Below, one piece after another: positions 1 through 6,887 of a stretch of DNA of 9,323 bases. The stretch spans positions 1 to 9,323 of the forward strand of contig JAJYHU010000337.1 of NCBI GenBank assembly GCA_021784615.1. The letters are read 5' to 3'. A program made the position numbers and the translations under genes. Numbering within the stretch: the stretch's first letter is position 1; each line of letters opens with the position of its first letter. The notes under the pieces are model-generated. The model saw only the letters and a program-made list of their open reading frames with translations. It was not told where the DNA came from and ran no database searches. The DNA is from Acidobacteriota bacterium (lineage in GTDB: Bacteria; Acidobacteriota; Terriglobia; UBA7540).

Positions 1-994
1 TGATGCGGATCTTGCGGCGATAGAGTTCACGAGGCTGGTCAACGCCGGCAAACGCCCGGGTGGCGGGAAAACGCTGCATGTCGCGGTCGATATCCTGGCG
101 AAGCTTCCGCTCAAGCGCCGGACGCGAGCAGGGGAAAGATATCAACTTGAGGAAGAGATCGAGGTTCTGGCGATAGTAGCCCAGGATGCTTTGCCGAAGA
201 CGCTCTGCCGCCTCCAGGCTGGTGCGCGGCGTGACGTTGGGGTTTCCGTCGCGGTCCGTTCCCACCCAGGAACCGAAGCGGATGGAGGGCCGCTCGCCCA
301 CCAGTTGCGGAGCAAAACGGCCGAGTTCCTGATTGAAGCGTTCCCACAAAATGCCCGCCAAGTCGTAAATCGTTCTTTCCAGGAAAACCAGCGAGTTTTC
401 CACCTCAAGTTCCGGCGTCATGGGGCGCTCTCGCACCTCTTCGGTCAGCCAGAGAGCCTCGATCCACGGGTCCACCGATTTCTCGATTGAGTGCTCCGAG
501 GAATCACCGAGGGCTTCAAGCGACCGGCCGATTTCAAGAACGTGGTTGAAGACGCTGCGGCGTTTTGCCTCCGTCGGGTGCGCCGTCAGAACGGGTTCAA
601 TGCGCATCGAGCGCAGCAGGCGGGCCAGTTCCGCACTGGGAAGATGGTGACGGGCCGCGGAGGCGAAGGTTCTCCGAAATGACATCGGCGCCCCGGATTC
701 CTGCTTTTCGTAGCCCCGCAGCCGCCGTATTCGCTGCCGTTCCTCGCAGAGATTGACCAAATGGAAAAAGAGGCTGAAGGCGTGCGCGACCTCCGAGGCC
801 CCGCGCAAAGAGAGGCCCCGCACTTCGGCGTCGCATTGTGCCAGCAGGGCGGGATCAGGATTCTGGCGGATTTGTTTCGATAAGTGCCGAAGCGCCTCAA
901 TGCTCTCAAAAACTTTTGGGCCGCATTGCTCTTCCACCACCACGCCTAAGCGCGTGGTTAACAACCGAACTTCTCGCCGCAGGTTTTCGTCCAT
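1..994 (-). CDS. ppc: Phosphoenolpyruvate carboxylase, N-terminal 331 residues (runs off left edge)
   Basis: Reading down from ATG at 994 gives an uninterrupted frame of 331 codons to the window edge. The enzyme carboxylates phosphoenolpyruvate with bicarbonate to oxaloacetate in the cytoplasm, replenishing the TCA cycle and feeding aspartate synthesis. Visible signatures are the catalytic-histidine motif VLTAHPTEAKRRS (residues 135-147, His139, equivalent to His138 of E. coli PEPC) and GSWVGTDRDGNPNVT (241-255), the conserved glycine/arginine-rich PEPC block. Typical bacterial PEPC is about 880-930 aa, so roughly the last 60% (including the C-terminal active-site and allosteric aspartate-site residues) is outside the window. 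The start is fixed by an in-frame TAA at 1004-1006, with no other start between it and the ATG. The ribosome binding site is weak. The gene begins 35 bp after the threonine synthase stop on the same strand, so the two are probably co-transcribed. The identification is firm; regulation cannot be judged from this fragment. Confidence 0.95.
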   Translation of the reverse strand, partial: MDENLRREVRLLTTRLGVVVEEQCGPKVFESIEALRHLSKQIRQNPDPALLAQCDAEVRGLSLRGASEVAHAFSLFFHLVNLCEERQRIRRLRGYEKQESGAPMSFRRTFASAARHHLPSAELARLLRSMRIEPVLTAHPTEAKRRSVFNHVLEIGRSLEALGDSSEHSIEKSVDPWIEALWLTEEVRERPMTPELEVENSLVFLERTIYDLAGILWERFNQELGRFAPQLVGERPSIRFGSWVGTDRDGNPNVTPRTSLEAAERLRQSILGYYRQNLDLFLKLISFPCSRPALERKLRQDIDRDMQRFPATRAFAGVDQPRELYRRKIRI

Positions 995-1029
995 AAAGGC
1001 TCGTTATCAGCTTTCAGCAGAATGGGAAC

Positions 1030-2322
1030 TTACGCGGGCACGGCAAGCACGCCTTCCAGGGCCTTGCGCAAGGCGTCCAAATTCGGTTCGACCCTCAACC
1101 GCTGGCGGCATTCCTCGACCGAAGAGCGATGCCGCATGACGTAGTCCGTGTCTTTCAACTGATGGCCCGTCAGGACCGCCATGATGTCGGCATGCCGCTC
1201 AATCTTTCCGGAGCGGACAAGTTTTCTGACGCCGGCAATTGTTGCCGCAGACGCCGGCTCGCACCCCACTCCATCCTCCGCCAGAACGGACTTGGCTTCA
1301 AAGATCTCTTCGTCCGTGACGGACTCGCAAAATCCGCCGGTCCATTCAAGAATTCGCCGCGCTTTTTTCCAGTTGGCCGGGCGCCCAATGCGGATTGCGG
1401 TCGCCTCTGTTTCCGGATTTTCGACCGGAAGCAGTTTCTCTGAGCCCGCGGCAAGCGTGCGGAAAAAGGGATTGGCGCCAGCCGCTTGAATCACCACAAC
1501 GCGCGGCACTTTCTCAATAAAACCGAGTTCTTTGAGTTCCCGCAAGCCCTTGCCGATTGCCGACGCATTCCCCAGATTTCCGCCGGGCACGACGATGTAG
1601 TCCGGCGGCCGCCAGGCGCGCTGTTCCAGCATTTCGGCCACAATCGTCTTTTGCCCCTCAATTCGAAACGGGTTGATCGAGTTGACCAGGTAGAAGTTCA
1701 TCTCCCCGGCGATTTGGCGGAGCAGGGAGAAGGCCTGGTCGAAGGTATCTCCGACTTCGATTACCAGGGCTCCGAAGTCCAGCGCCTGGGCAAGCTTGGC
1801 CGCAGAGATTTGGCGATAGGGAACAAACAGGATTGCCCTCATCCCCGCCCGCGCCGCATAGGCGGCCATGGACGATGAGGTGTTTCCGGTTGAAGCGCAC
1901 GCGACAATGCGCACCCCCAGCGAGGCGGCTCGCGTAATGCAGGCCGTCATTCCGAGGTCTTTGAAGGAACCGGTTGGATTGGTTCCCTGATGCTTGATCG
2001 TCAAATGCACCGGCCCGGCCCACCAGCCCGCACGCCGGGTTCCCACCAGCGGAGTGGAACCTTCCGAGAGCGAAATGATGCGGTCGTCCGGGCCCACAAA
2101 GGGCAGCAACTCGCGGAAGCGCCACACGCCGCTGCGGTCAACCGGCTCGCCGCTCAACCGGCGTTGGTGCCACGCGAAACGCAGGCTCTCGGGGTCAAAA
2201 GGATCGAATTCGTATTTGACTTCGAGCAAGCCCCCGCAATAGGCGCACAGGTGCGCGTCTTTTTTGGATTCCTGCCTGCGGCCGCAAGCTTCCTCAATGC
2301 ATTGGGAAAAAGCTGATGCCAT
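1030..2322 (-). CDS. thrC: Threonine synthase
   Basis: 430 aa, cytoplasmic, PLP-dependent. It converts O-phosphohomoserine to L-threonine and phosphate, the last step of the threonine branch of the aspartate pathway. The PLP lysine is in NPTGSFKDLGM (Lys121). The phosphate-binding loop is PGGNLGN (246-252), and STGNTSSSMAAYAARAG (144-160) is the usual fold-type II substrate/cofactor region. The N-terminus has four cysteines (C8, C13, C26, C29, the last two as CAYCGG) resembling the zinc-ribbon-like start seen in many of the shorter, plant-like threonine synthases. The length is normal for that class rather than for the longer E. coli-type enzyme. The start ATG at 2322 keeps this cysteine region and has only a weak GAG-type ribosome site. 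The gene lies 40 bp downstream of lysC and 35 bp upstream of ppc. A related PLP enzyme such as threonine dehydratase is unlikely, given the N-terminal region and the operon partners. Confidence 0.95.
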   Translation of the reverse strand: MASAFSQCIEEACGRRQESKKDAHLCAYCGGLLEVKYEFDPFDPESLRFAWHQRRLSGEPVDRSGVWRFRELLPFVGPDDRIISLSEGSTPLVGTRRAGWWAGPVHLTIKHQGTNPTGSFKDLGMTACITRAASLGVRIVACASTGNTSSSMAAYAARAGMRAILFVPYRQISAAKLAQALDFGALVIEVGDTFDQAFSLLRQIAGEMNFYLVNSINPFRIEGQKTIVAEMLEQRAWRPPDYIVVPGGNLGNASAIGKGLRELKELGFIEKVPRVVVIQAAGANPFFRTLAAGSEKLLPVENPETEATAIRIGRPANWKKARRILEWTGGFCESVTDEEIFEAKSVLAEDGVGCEPASAATIAGVRKLVRSGKIERHADIMAVLTGHQLKDTDYVMRHRSSVEECRQRLRVEPNLDALRKALEGVLAVPA

Positions 2323-2362
2323 CTTTAAGTCTCAATCGCTCCGGAGATTCTTTCTGGACGCG

Positions 2363-3796
2363 CTATAAATGAAATTCTTCATGGACCGCCTCGACCGCAG
2401 CCTTCATGTCCGAAGCCTTCACGGCAAAGGAGATGCTGAGTTCGGACGATCCCTGGGCAATCGCGATGATGTTGATTCCTTGCCGGCCCAATGCGCCAAA
2501 AGCGTTCCCGGCGATGCCGGGAGTTCCCTTCATATGCTCGCCGACCATCACCACGACGGCGATCTTGGGCATGACTTCCAGCACGCCGACGTAATCGTGC
2601 AGCATCTCGAGCTCAAAGATTTTCTCGAGGCGCGCCTTCACCCGCGGAAAATCGCCGTGGTGGATGGCAAAGGACAAGACGTTGTCCGCCGACGACTGGG
2701 TTACCGTCAGGGTGGAAACATCCTCCAACGCCAAACCCTCAAAAACCCGCGCGGCCAGTTGCGGAAAGGTCAGAGTATTTTTGCTGCTCATGGTAATCAA
2801 GTCGGCGTCTTTGACGGACGTGATGGCCTTGACGCCGCTCTGGCCGTTTGCCGGGGATGCGACGATTTTGGTTCCGGGGCAGGAAGGATTAAAGCTGTTC
2901 TTGATCCAGACCGGAATCCGCTTGTTCATGACGGGCTGAATCGTCTTGGGATGCAAAACCTTCGCTCCGAAGAAAGAGAGTTCAATCGCTTCCCGGTAAG
3001 ATATCTCAGGAAGGATTCGCGCCTCCGGCACCAGGCGCGGATCGGCCGTCATCACGCCGTCAACATCGGTCCAAATCCAGACCTCATCCGCGTCAAGCGC
3101 CGCCGCCAGGATGGTTGCGCTGTAATCTGAGCCGCCGCGTCCGAGCGTCGTGCAGAGGCCCTCGCTGGTGGCGCCGCGAAAGCCCGTGACAACCGGAACG
3201 ACGTTGTGGCGCCGGAGGCCCGAAAGCCGCTCTCGGGCTTTGGCGTTCGTTTCCTCAAATAGTGGCGACGCGTTGCCGAAGTTGTCGTTGGTAACGATCA
3301 GTTCCGTCGCGTCCACGGCCTCCGCTTTCAACCCGCGCGACCGCAGAATCGCAGCCACCAGCGTCGAGGACATCACTTCGCCAAGGCTTGAGAGCGTGTC
3401 CATGCCCCGGGGCGTAACTTCCCTCACCAGCGTAAAGCCCGAACACAAATCCTCAAAATGCTTCATTTGCTCCGCCAGGCGCGGCAGAATGCCGGCCTGC
3501 TCGCTTGCGGAGAGCAACTGGTCGGCAACCTCGCGGTGCCGGTGGGCAAGTTCCTGGCGGGAGCCTTTCCACTGTTTCTCGACGCCCAGGCTGGCCTGCG
3601 TCGCGGAGCGGACCAGCATATCCGTCACGCCCGCCATGGCGGAAACCACAACCAGCAGGTCGGCCCGCTGAGCGTTTTCCTGCAAAATCTCCGCAACCTT
3701 TTGCATCCGCTCGGCATTGCCCAGGGAAGTCCCTCCGAACTTCATCACGATCAGAGGACGCCGGGTGTTGCTTGAGCTTTGAATGTCTTTGACCAT
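2363..3796 (-). CDS. lysC: Aspartokinase (monofunctional, two C-terminal ACT domains)
   Basis: About 477 aa from ATG 3796. It phosphorylates L-aspartate with ATP to aspartyl-4-phosphate, the committed step toward Lys, Met and Thr. Motifs numbered from this ATG: KFGGTS (19-24, ATP and aspartate site), MDTLSSLGE (132-140), GRGGSDYSA (219-227), WTDVDGV (242-248) and a KVLHPKT block (279-285). Two ACT regulatory domains follow (about 323-400 and 410-477, the latter with GTPGIAGNAFGALGRQGINI). These are normally where lysine and/or threonine inhibit, but which one cannot be read here. There is no fused homoserine dehydrogenase. The frame stays open to a TTG at 3832, which would add 12 residues. 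I prefer ATG 3796 because aspartokinases normally begin shortly before KFGGTS and the extension resembles no domain. Neither start has a good ribosome site: a GGAGGG (3825-3830) lies 28 nt before the ATG. It is followed by thrC after 40 bp. Confidence 0.95.
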   Translation of the reverse strand: MVKDIQSSSNTRRPLIVMKFGGTSLGNAERMQKVAEILQENAQRADLLVVVSAMAGVTDMLVRSATQASLGVEKQWKGSRQELAHRHREVADQLLSASEQAGILPRLAEQMKHFEDLCSGFTLVREVTPRGMDTLSSLGEVMSSTLVAAILRSRGLKAEAVDATELIVTNDNFGNASPLFEETNAKARERLSGLRRHNVVPVVTGFRGATSEGLCTTLGRGGSDYSATILAAALDADEVWIWTDVDGVMTADPRLVPEARILPEISYREAIELSFFGAKVLHPKTIQPVMNKRIPVWIKNSFNPSCPGTKIVASPANGQSGVKAITSVKDADLITMSSKNTLTFPQLAARVFEGLALEDVSTLTVTQSSADNVLSFAIHHGDFPRVKARLEKIFELEMLHDYVGVLEVMPKIAVVVMVGEHMKGTPGIAGNAFGALGRQGINIIAIAQGSSELSISFAVKASDMKAAVEAVHEEFHL

Positions 3797-3841
3797 TTTT
3801 TCAACCCGCAAATTGACAGAGATTCCCTCCAAAGTCGCACG

Positions 3842-3865
3842 GAGGCTTGAGTTTCTCCAAGCCTC
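3842..3865 (-). terminator. Perfect 8-bp hairpin across the lysR stop / lysC leader junction
   Basis: GAGGCTTG at 3842-3849 and CAAGCCTC at 3858-3865 form a perfect 8-bp stem with an 8-nt loop, and the stem includes the last base of the LysR-gene stop codon (3865-3867). On the minus strand it is followed by CGTGCGACTTTGG, which has no real T-run, so it is a poor intrinsic terminator for the lysR transcript. It could instead be an RNA processing or stability element between the regulator and lysC. On the plus strand it is followed, five bases on, by TTTTTT (3871-3876), a better terminator shape, but that direction would be antisense to both genes. The T-run is explained by lysine codons near the LysR C-terminus. 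Function is uncertain. Confidence 0.35.
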
Positions 3866-4791
3866 TATCGTTTTTTCGACTTCGTGGGAACTTCATTGCC
3901 AGACTGAGAGGCTTTCGTTGATTCTTGAACAACTTGTAAAAACACCTTGGCAGGTAAAGACAGATAACGATCCCGGCGGTAGATCAACCCCAGCTCCCGG
4001 TAAATTTTCTGGCCTTCCAGGGGAATCAACTTGAGCACGCCCGCCGCCACTTCCGGCTGGGCGTACTCCCGGTTGATGAGGGAAATGCCCAAACCCGCGC
4101 CCACAAACTTCTTCTGTGTTTCAACGCTGGCGAGCTCCATCGAGATCTGCAGATGGCTGCGGTAATCGCGCAACAAGCGGTCGATGACAACGCGAGTATG
4201 TCCCGTCTTGGGCAGGATCAGGGGATGCTGAGCGACTTCCTCGACGGTCACGCTCCGGTTTTTGGCCAACGGATGATTCTTGGGCACCACCACCTGGACC
4301 TCGTCGCGGAAAACCGGCAGGATTTCGATGTTGTTGGCCGTTTGCGGCAGCGTCACGATGCCCATATCCACCGCGCCCTCTTGAACTTTCTGGAGAATCT
4401 TGTGGCTGAAATTCCGGTAGATGCTGATCTGAACGAGCGGGTAGAGCTGGCGAAACCGGGCGAAAGTCTTGGGCAGAACGTAGAGGCACGTAGCCTCGTT
4501 TGCCCCGATGTAAAGCTTGCCTCGGGGCGTCTGGTTCAGCTCCGCGATGGCTTGGAGAGCTTCCTTCTGGAGTTCCAGGAGCTTCTCGGCGTACCGCAGC
4601 AGAATCTCGCCCGCAGGAGTCAGCAGAACCTTTTTCCCGCTCCGGTCAAAGAGCTTTTCGCCGCATTCCTGCTCGAGCAATCGCACCTGGGCGCTGATCG
4701 CCGGTTGAGTGCGATAGATCTTCTCAGCCGCGCGGGAAAAGCTCTGCAGCCGGGCGACTTCAAGAAAGCTGGCGAGTTGGTCGTAATCCAT
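3865..4791 (-). CDS. LysR-type transcriptional regulator upstream of lysC
   Basis: 308 aa. The N-terminal winged helix-turn-helix is classic LysR: MDYDQLASFLEVARLQSF, then SRAAEKIYRTQPAISAQVRLLE (19-40) and FDRSGKKVLLTPAG (48-61). A linker helix (about 62-88) leads to a periplasmic-binding-protein-like effector domain (about 90-292), with GKLYIGANEA at its start and GAGLGISLI (231-239) near its end. The last residues are lysine/arginine rich (KSKKR). The frame is open upstream as far as 5325, but ATG 4791 is chosen because it starts the canonical LysR N-terminus, whereas the extension has no recognisable sequence and overlaps the divergent TPR gene. It precedes lysC-thrC-ppc by about 70 bp on the same strand, so control of aspartate-family synthesis is an attractive but unproven inference. 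It also diverges from the TPR gene, the classical arrangement for a LysR target. The effector ligand is unknown. Confidence 0.93.
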   Translation of the reverse strand: MDYDQLASFLEVARLQSFSRAAEKIYRTQPAISAQVRLLEQECGEKLFDRSGKKVLLTPAGEILLRYAEKLLELQKEALQAIAELNQTPRGKLYIGANEATCLYVLPKTFARFRQLYPLVQISIYRNFSHKILQKVQEGAVDMGIVTLPQTANNIEILPVFRDEVQVVVPKNHPLAKNRSVTVEEVAQHPLILPKTGHTRVVIDRLLRDYRSHLQISMELASVETQKKFVGAGLGISLINREYAQPEVAAGVLKLIPLEGQKIYRELGLIYRRDRYLSLPAKVFLQVVQESTKASQSGNEVPTKSKKR

Positions 4792-4810
4792 GGTGGAAAG
4801 CACCCATATG

Positions 4811-4837
4811 AAATAAGTATTATATCCTACACTATTT
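4811..4837. repeat. Hyphenated inverted repeat in AT-rich promoter patch (possible LysR operator)
   Basis: AAATA at 4811-4815 and TATTT at 4833-4837 are mirror arms separated by 17 bases in an AT-rich island within GC-rich surroundings. LysR regulators usually bind interrupted dyads with ATA/TAT-type ends near their own start, so this may be an autoregulatory operator. The arms are only 5 bp and the middle is not symmetric, so it may be chance. Confidence 0.25.
4819..4824 (-). promoter_or_regulatory. Candidate -10 element of the LysR gene
   Basis: The minus strand reads TATAAT here, a perfect -10 match, inside the AT-rich patch 28 bases before the LysR-gene ATG at 4791. This would give a leader of about 20 nt. 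At the proper spacing the -35 region reads AAGCTG, a poor match to TTGACA, as expected of a promoter that depends on an activator or is weak. It lies within the candidate inverted repeat, so the two could overlap for autorepression. Confidence 0.4.
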
Positions 4838-4983
4838 ACGGCAGCTTCGGGGCAAAATGCGGCTTTGCCCCTTGCGAAGGCGGCCGCACAACCCTTTAAG
4901 CGCTCGATCATCCCAAGGCAAAGCTCCCTTTGTAAGTTTCGGGGATTTCGAACGCCTCTTGTCGGGAAGGGAATGCCCAGAAT

Positions 4984-5013
4984 TTGACTTCTCCGCCGAA
5001 GCCTGCCTAACAT
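4984..5013 (+). promoter_or_regulatory. Possible promoter of the TPR gene
   Basis: TTGACT (4984-4989) and TAACAT (5008-5013) are separated by 18 bp and resemble -35 and -10 boxes (5/6 and 4/6 matches). Transcription would then begin only about 10 nt before ATG 5030, very close to the GAGG ribosome site at 5021-5024, which weakens the case. The rest of 4825-4983 shows no better promoter and no gene. Confidence 0.25.
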
Positions 5014-5029
5014 TCCCTGAGAGGCTGAA

Positions 5030-5956
5030 ATGTTCCAGCGGCGAGAGCGCATGGCGGCCGGGTGCGCACTGATTTTTGTCTTTTGCGTTTTAGGGCTGGC
5101 GCCGCGCCTTGCCGCGCAAGACGCGGAGCAGAATCTCATCCAGCAGATTGGCATGGAAATCGGCGCCGGGCGGCTTGATGCGGCATTAGCCCACGCGCGC
5201 CAAGGGATTGCGGAATACCCAGGGTCCGCGATTCTGATGCACTTGCTGGGCGTGGCTGAATCGAAAAAGGGACTCCAGGACGAAGCCCGCCAGAGTTTTT
5301 TGAGCGCCATCCGCATTGACCCCACATTTCCCCAGAACTATTACGATCTTGCCGTTCTGGATATGCAATCAAGCCGTTACGATGAGGCGAGGAACATGCT
5401 CGAGACGTACATCCGCGTCGACCCTGAAAACGGCAAAGCGCATCTGCTGCTGGGAATGGCATACCAGAAGCAGAAAGATGACCGCCAAGCCTTAAACGAA
5501 TTCAAGCAGGCCGTGGCGCTTTCCCCCGATCTGCCCTTGGCGCACTATTATCTGGCCACTGAATACGAAAAACTGGGAAACGCCAAAGCCGCCGTTGAAG
5601 AGTTGAAAGAGGAACTTAAGGCGAACCCTCGTTTCTACGATGCCTACTGGCAGGCGGGAAATCTTGCGCTCTCCATCAATGACTTCAAGTCGGCCGAAAC
5701 TTTCTTTCGGCAGGGGGTCGCGCTCAGGCCGCTGCATTACGAGGCCTACTACGGATTGGCAAAGCTCTTTGTGGCGCGCCAGGAATTGCCCCAGGCCGCT
5801 TCGCAGCTTGAAACGGTGATCGCCCTCGAACCCCGGGACATCGCCGCCCATGCCTTGCTTGCCCGCGTCTATGAAAAAATGGGGAAAACGATGGAGGCAA
5901 AGCGCGAAGATTTGGTGGTTGAAACGCTGCGCGGCGAGAATGAAGCCAGCCACTGA
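5030..5956 (+). CDS. Secreted TPR-repeat protein
   Basis: 308 aa. The N-terminus is a Sec-type signal peptide: a basic start (MFQRRER), a hydrophobic core (GCALIFVFCVLGLAP) and a likely cut after LAA (residue 29). The rest is almost entirely tetratricopeptide repeats in exact 34-residue register: 67-100, 101-134, 135-168, 169-202, 203-236, 237-270 and a last one from 271, with a weaker first repeat at about 35-66. Several units end in the typical DP or NP turn (IRIDPTF, IRVDPEN, LKANPRF, IALEPRD). TPR arrays are protein-binding scaffolds. No enzyme domain is present and the partner is unknown; location is probably periplasmic or outer-envelope. ATG 5030 has GAGG five bases upstream; a later ATG at 5051 would shorten the basic region. 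It diverges from the LysR gene and is followed 137 bp later by another exported protein. Confidence 0.9.
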   Translation: MFQRRERMAAGCALIFVFCVLGLAPRLAAQDAEQNLIQQIGMEIGAGRLDAALAHARQGIAEYPGSAILMHLLGVAESKKGLQDEARQSFLSAIRIDPTFPQNYYDLAVLDMQSSRYDEARNMLETYIRVDPENGKAHLLLGMAYQKQKDDRQALNEFKQAVALSPDLPLAHYYLATEYEKLGNAKAAVEELKEELKANPRFYDAYWQAGNLALSINDFKSAETFFRQGVALRPLHYEAYYGLAKLFVARQELPQAASQLETVIALEPRDIAAHALLARVYEKMGKTMEAKREDLVVETLRGENEASH

Positions 5957-6031
5957 ATGTTGCTTGGCCGGGCTCGCGGCGGGCGTTGCAAGCCAGGCAG
6001 CTTTTTTGCCGCCAGGATGCAAAGAACTCGA

Positions 6032-6058
6032 GGCTCGCGATCTCGATCGGCGCGAGCC
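6032..6058 (+). other. Strong hairpin between the TPR and DUF4097 genes
   Basis: GGCTCGCG (6032-6039) and CGCGAGCC (6051-6058) form a perfect 8-bp GC-rich stem with an 11-nt loop containing GATCTCGATC. There is no following T-run, so it is not a standard intrinsic terminator. It may reduce read-through, stabilise the upstream mRNA or act as a processing site. The rest of the 5957-6093 gap has no recognisable gene. Confidence 0.4.
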
Positions 6059-6093
6059 GGGATTCGCACTCCTGTCATCGGCGCACTGAACAA

Positions 6094-6804
6094 ATGCTAA
6101 AGGCGACACGAGAAATGATCCTCCTCTTGGGCCGAAGCCGGAAGCAGCGTTCCTGCCTGCTGGTTGCTTTTCTACTCTTCTTTTTTGCCCCTCCGCTCAG
6201 GGCTGGCGAGTTCCGCCAGGTGTCGCATTACTCCGTGCGCCTCTTTTCCTTTGGAACCTTCACCATGGACGTCAGGACCGGAGACATTCAGATCGCGGGA
6301 TGGGATGATCCCCACGTCGAGATTGAAGCGGAAAAGGTGGTGGAGGCAGGGTCCGAGCGCAAGGCTTTGTCCCAATACCAGCGCGTCCGGATCCTTCTCG
6401 ATGGCCGCGACAAGCAAGTCAGCTTGCGCACCGTCTATCCGCCCCGCAGGCTGTGGCGGCCCTTTCGCGGAGAATCCAAACTTTCCGTCGACTTTCACAT
6501 CCACATGCCTTATGACGCCAACCTGGTTCTCAAGTGCGTGGACGGCGACGTTTGGGTGCGGGGAATTATCGGCCAGGAAAACCTGATGATCAATTATGGA
6601 GACGTCGAGGTTGACGTCCCCTCGATTGCCCGGCTGCAATCTCTTCAAGCCAAGACGTGGCTCGGAAACGTCCAAAGCGATATCCATGGAGAAGACAGCG
6701 CGGGTTTCAGGCAGAAGGTTCTTTTCTGGAATCCCAACGGCACTCAGAACATCCGGGTCAAGGTGCACATGGGCGGCATTTATATTTTCCAGTTTGGCGA
6801 ATGA
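6094..6804 (+). CDS. Exported DUF4097-like beta-strand protein
   Basis: 236 aa from ATG 6094. A basic N-terminus (GRSRKQRS, residues 13-20) precedes a strongly hydrophobic segment CLLVAFLLFFFAPPLRA (21-37), so it is a signal peptide with likely cleavage after LRA. The mature part has repeating short beta-strand units such as TMDVRTGDIQIAGWDDPHVEIEAEK (57-81), DANLVLKCVDGDVWVRGI (141-158) and LMINYGDVEVDV (164-175). The GDIQI.GW / GDVWVRG / GDVEV pattern is that of DUF4097 'putative adhesin' proteins, which form a beta-helix-like stack; a molecular function is not established. The frame is open further upstream to 5986, but that part looks non-coding and crosses a hairpin. ATG 6115 is another possible start. 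It probably shares transcription with the TPR gene; both are exported. Confidence 0.8.
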   Translation: MLKATREMILLLGRSRKQRSCLLVAFLLFFFAPPLRAGEFRQVSHYSVRLFSFGTFTMDVRTGDIQIAGWDDPHVEIEAEKVVEAGSERKALSQYQRVRILLDGRDKQVSLRTVYPPRRLWRPFRGESKLSVDFHIHMPYDANLVLKCVDGDVWVRGIIGQENLMINYGDVEVDVPSIARLQSLQAKTWLGNVQSDIHGEDSAGFRQKVLFWNPNGTQNIRVKVHMGGIYIFQFGE

Positions 6805-6827
6805 GCTGCTCTTCGCGGCGGCCTTAT

Positions 6828-6853
6828 AGATCCTTCGGGCCGTCGAAGGGTTT
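6828..6853. terminator. Candidate bidirectional terminator hairpin between convergent genes
   Basis: AGATCCTTCG (6828-6837) can pair with CGAAGGGTTT (6844-6853), a 10-bp stem with two G-T wobbles and a GGCCGT loop. It sits in the 83-bp gap between the convergent DUF4097-like and MFS genes, where a shared terminator is expected. The T-run is short and lies within the stem, so it is a weak terminator by sequence. Confidence 0.35.
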
Positions 6854-6887
6854 CTCCGAGATTCCCTCATCGCATCCATAAAATCCT

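Noticed and set aside
2369..3130. Plus-strand frame of 253 residues opposite lysC
   Set aside because: Antisense to well-conserved aspartokinase motifs; composition is typical of a shadow frame.
4792..5325. Upstream extension of the LysR frame to a 486-residue protein
   Set aside because: The extension has no recognisable sequence, overlaps the TPR gene start, and the canonical LysR N-terminus begins at ATG 4791.
6001..6014. T-run CTTTTTTG flanked by GGCAGC/GCCGCC as a terminator after the TPR gene
   Set aside because: The stem has a mismatch and the T-run is in its loop, so it cannot act as a normal intrinsic terminator.
5986..6093. Earlier start for the DUF4097-like protein
   Set aside because: Adds 36 residues without signal-peptide character, crosses an 8-bp hairpin, and places the real signal peptide in mid-protein.
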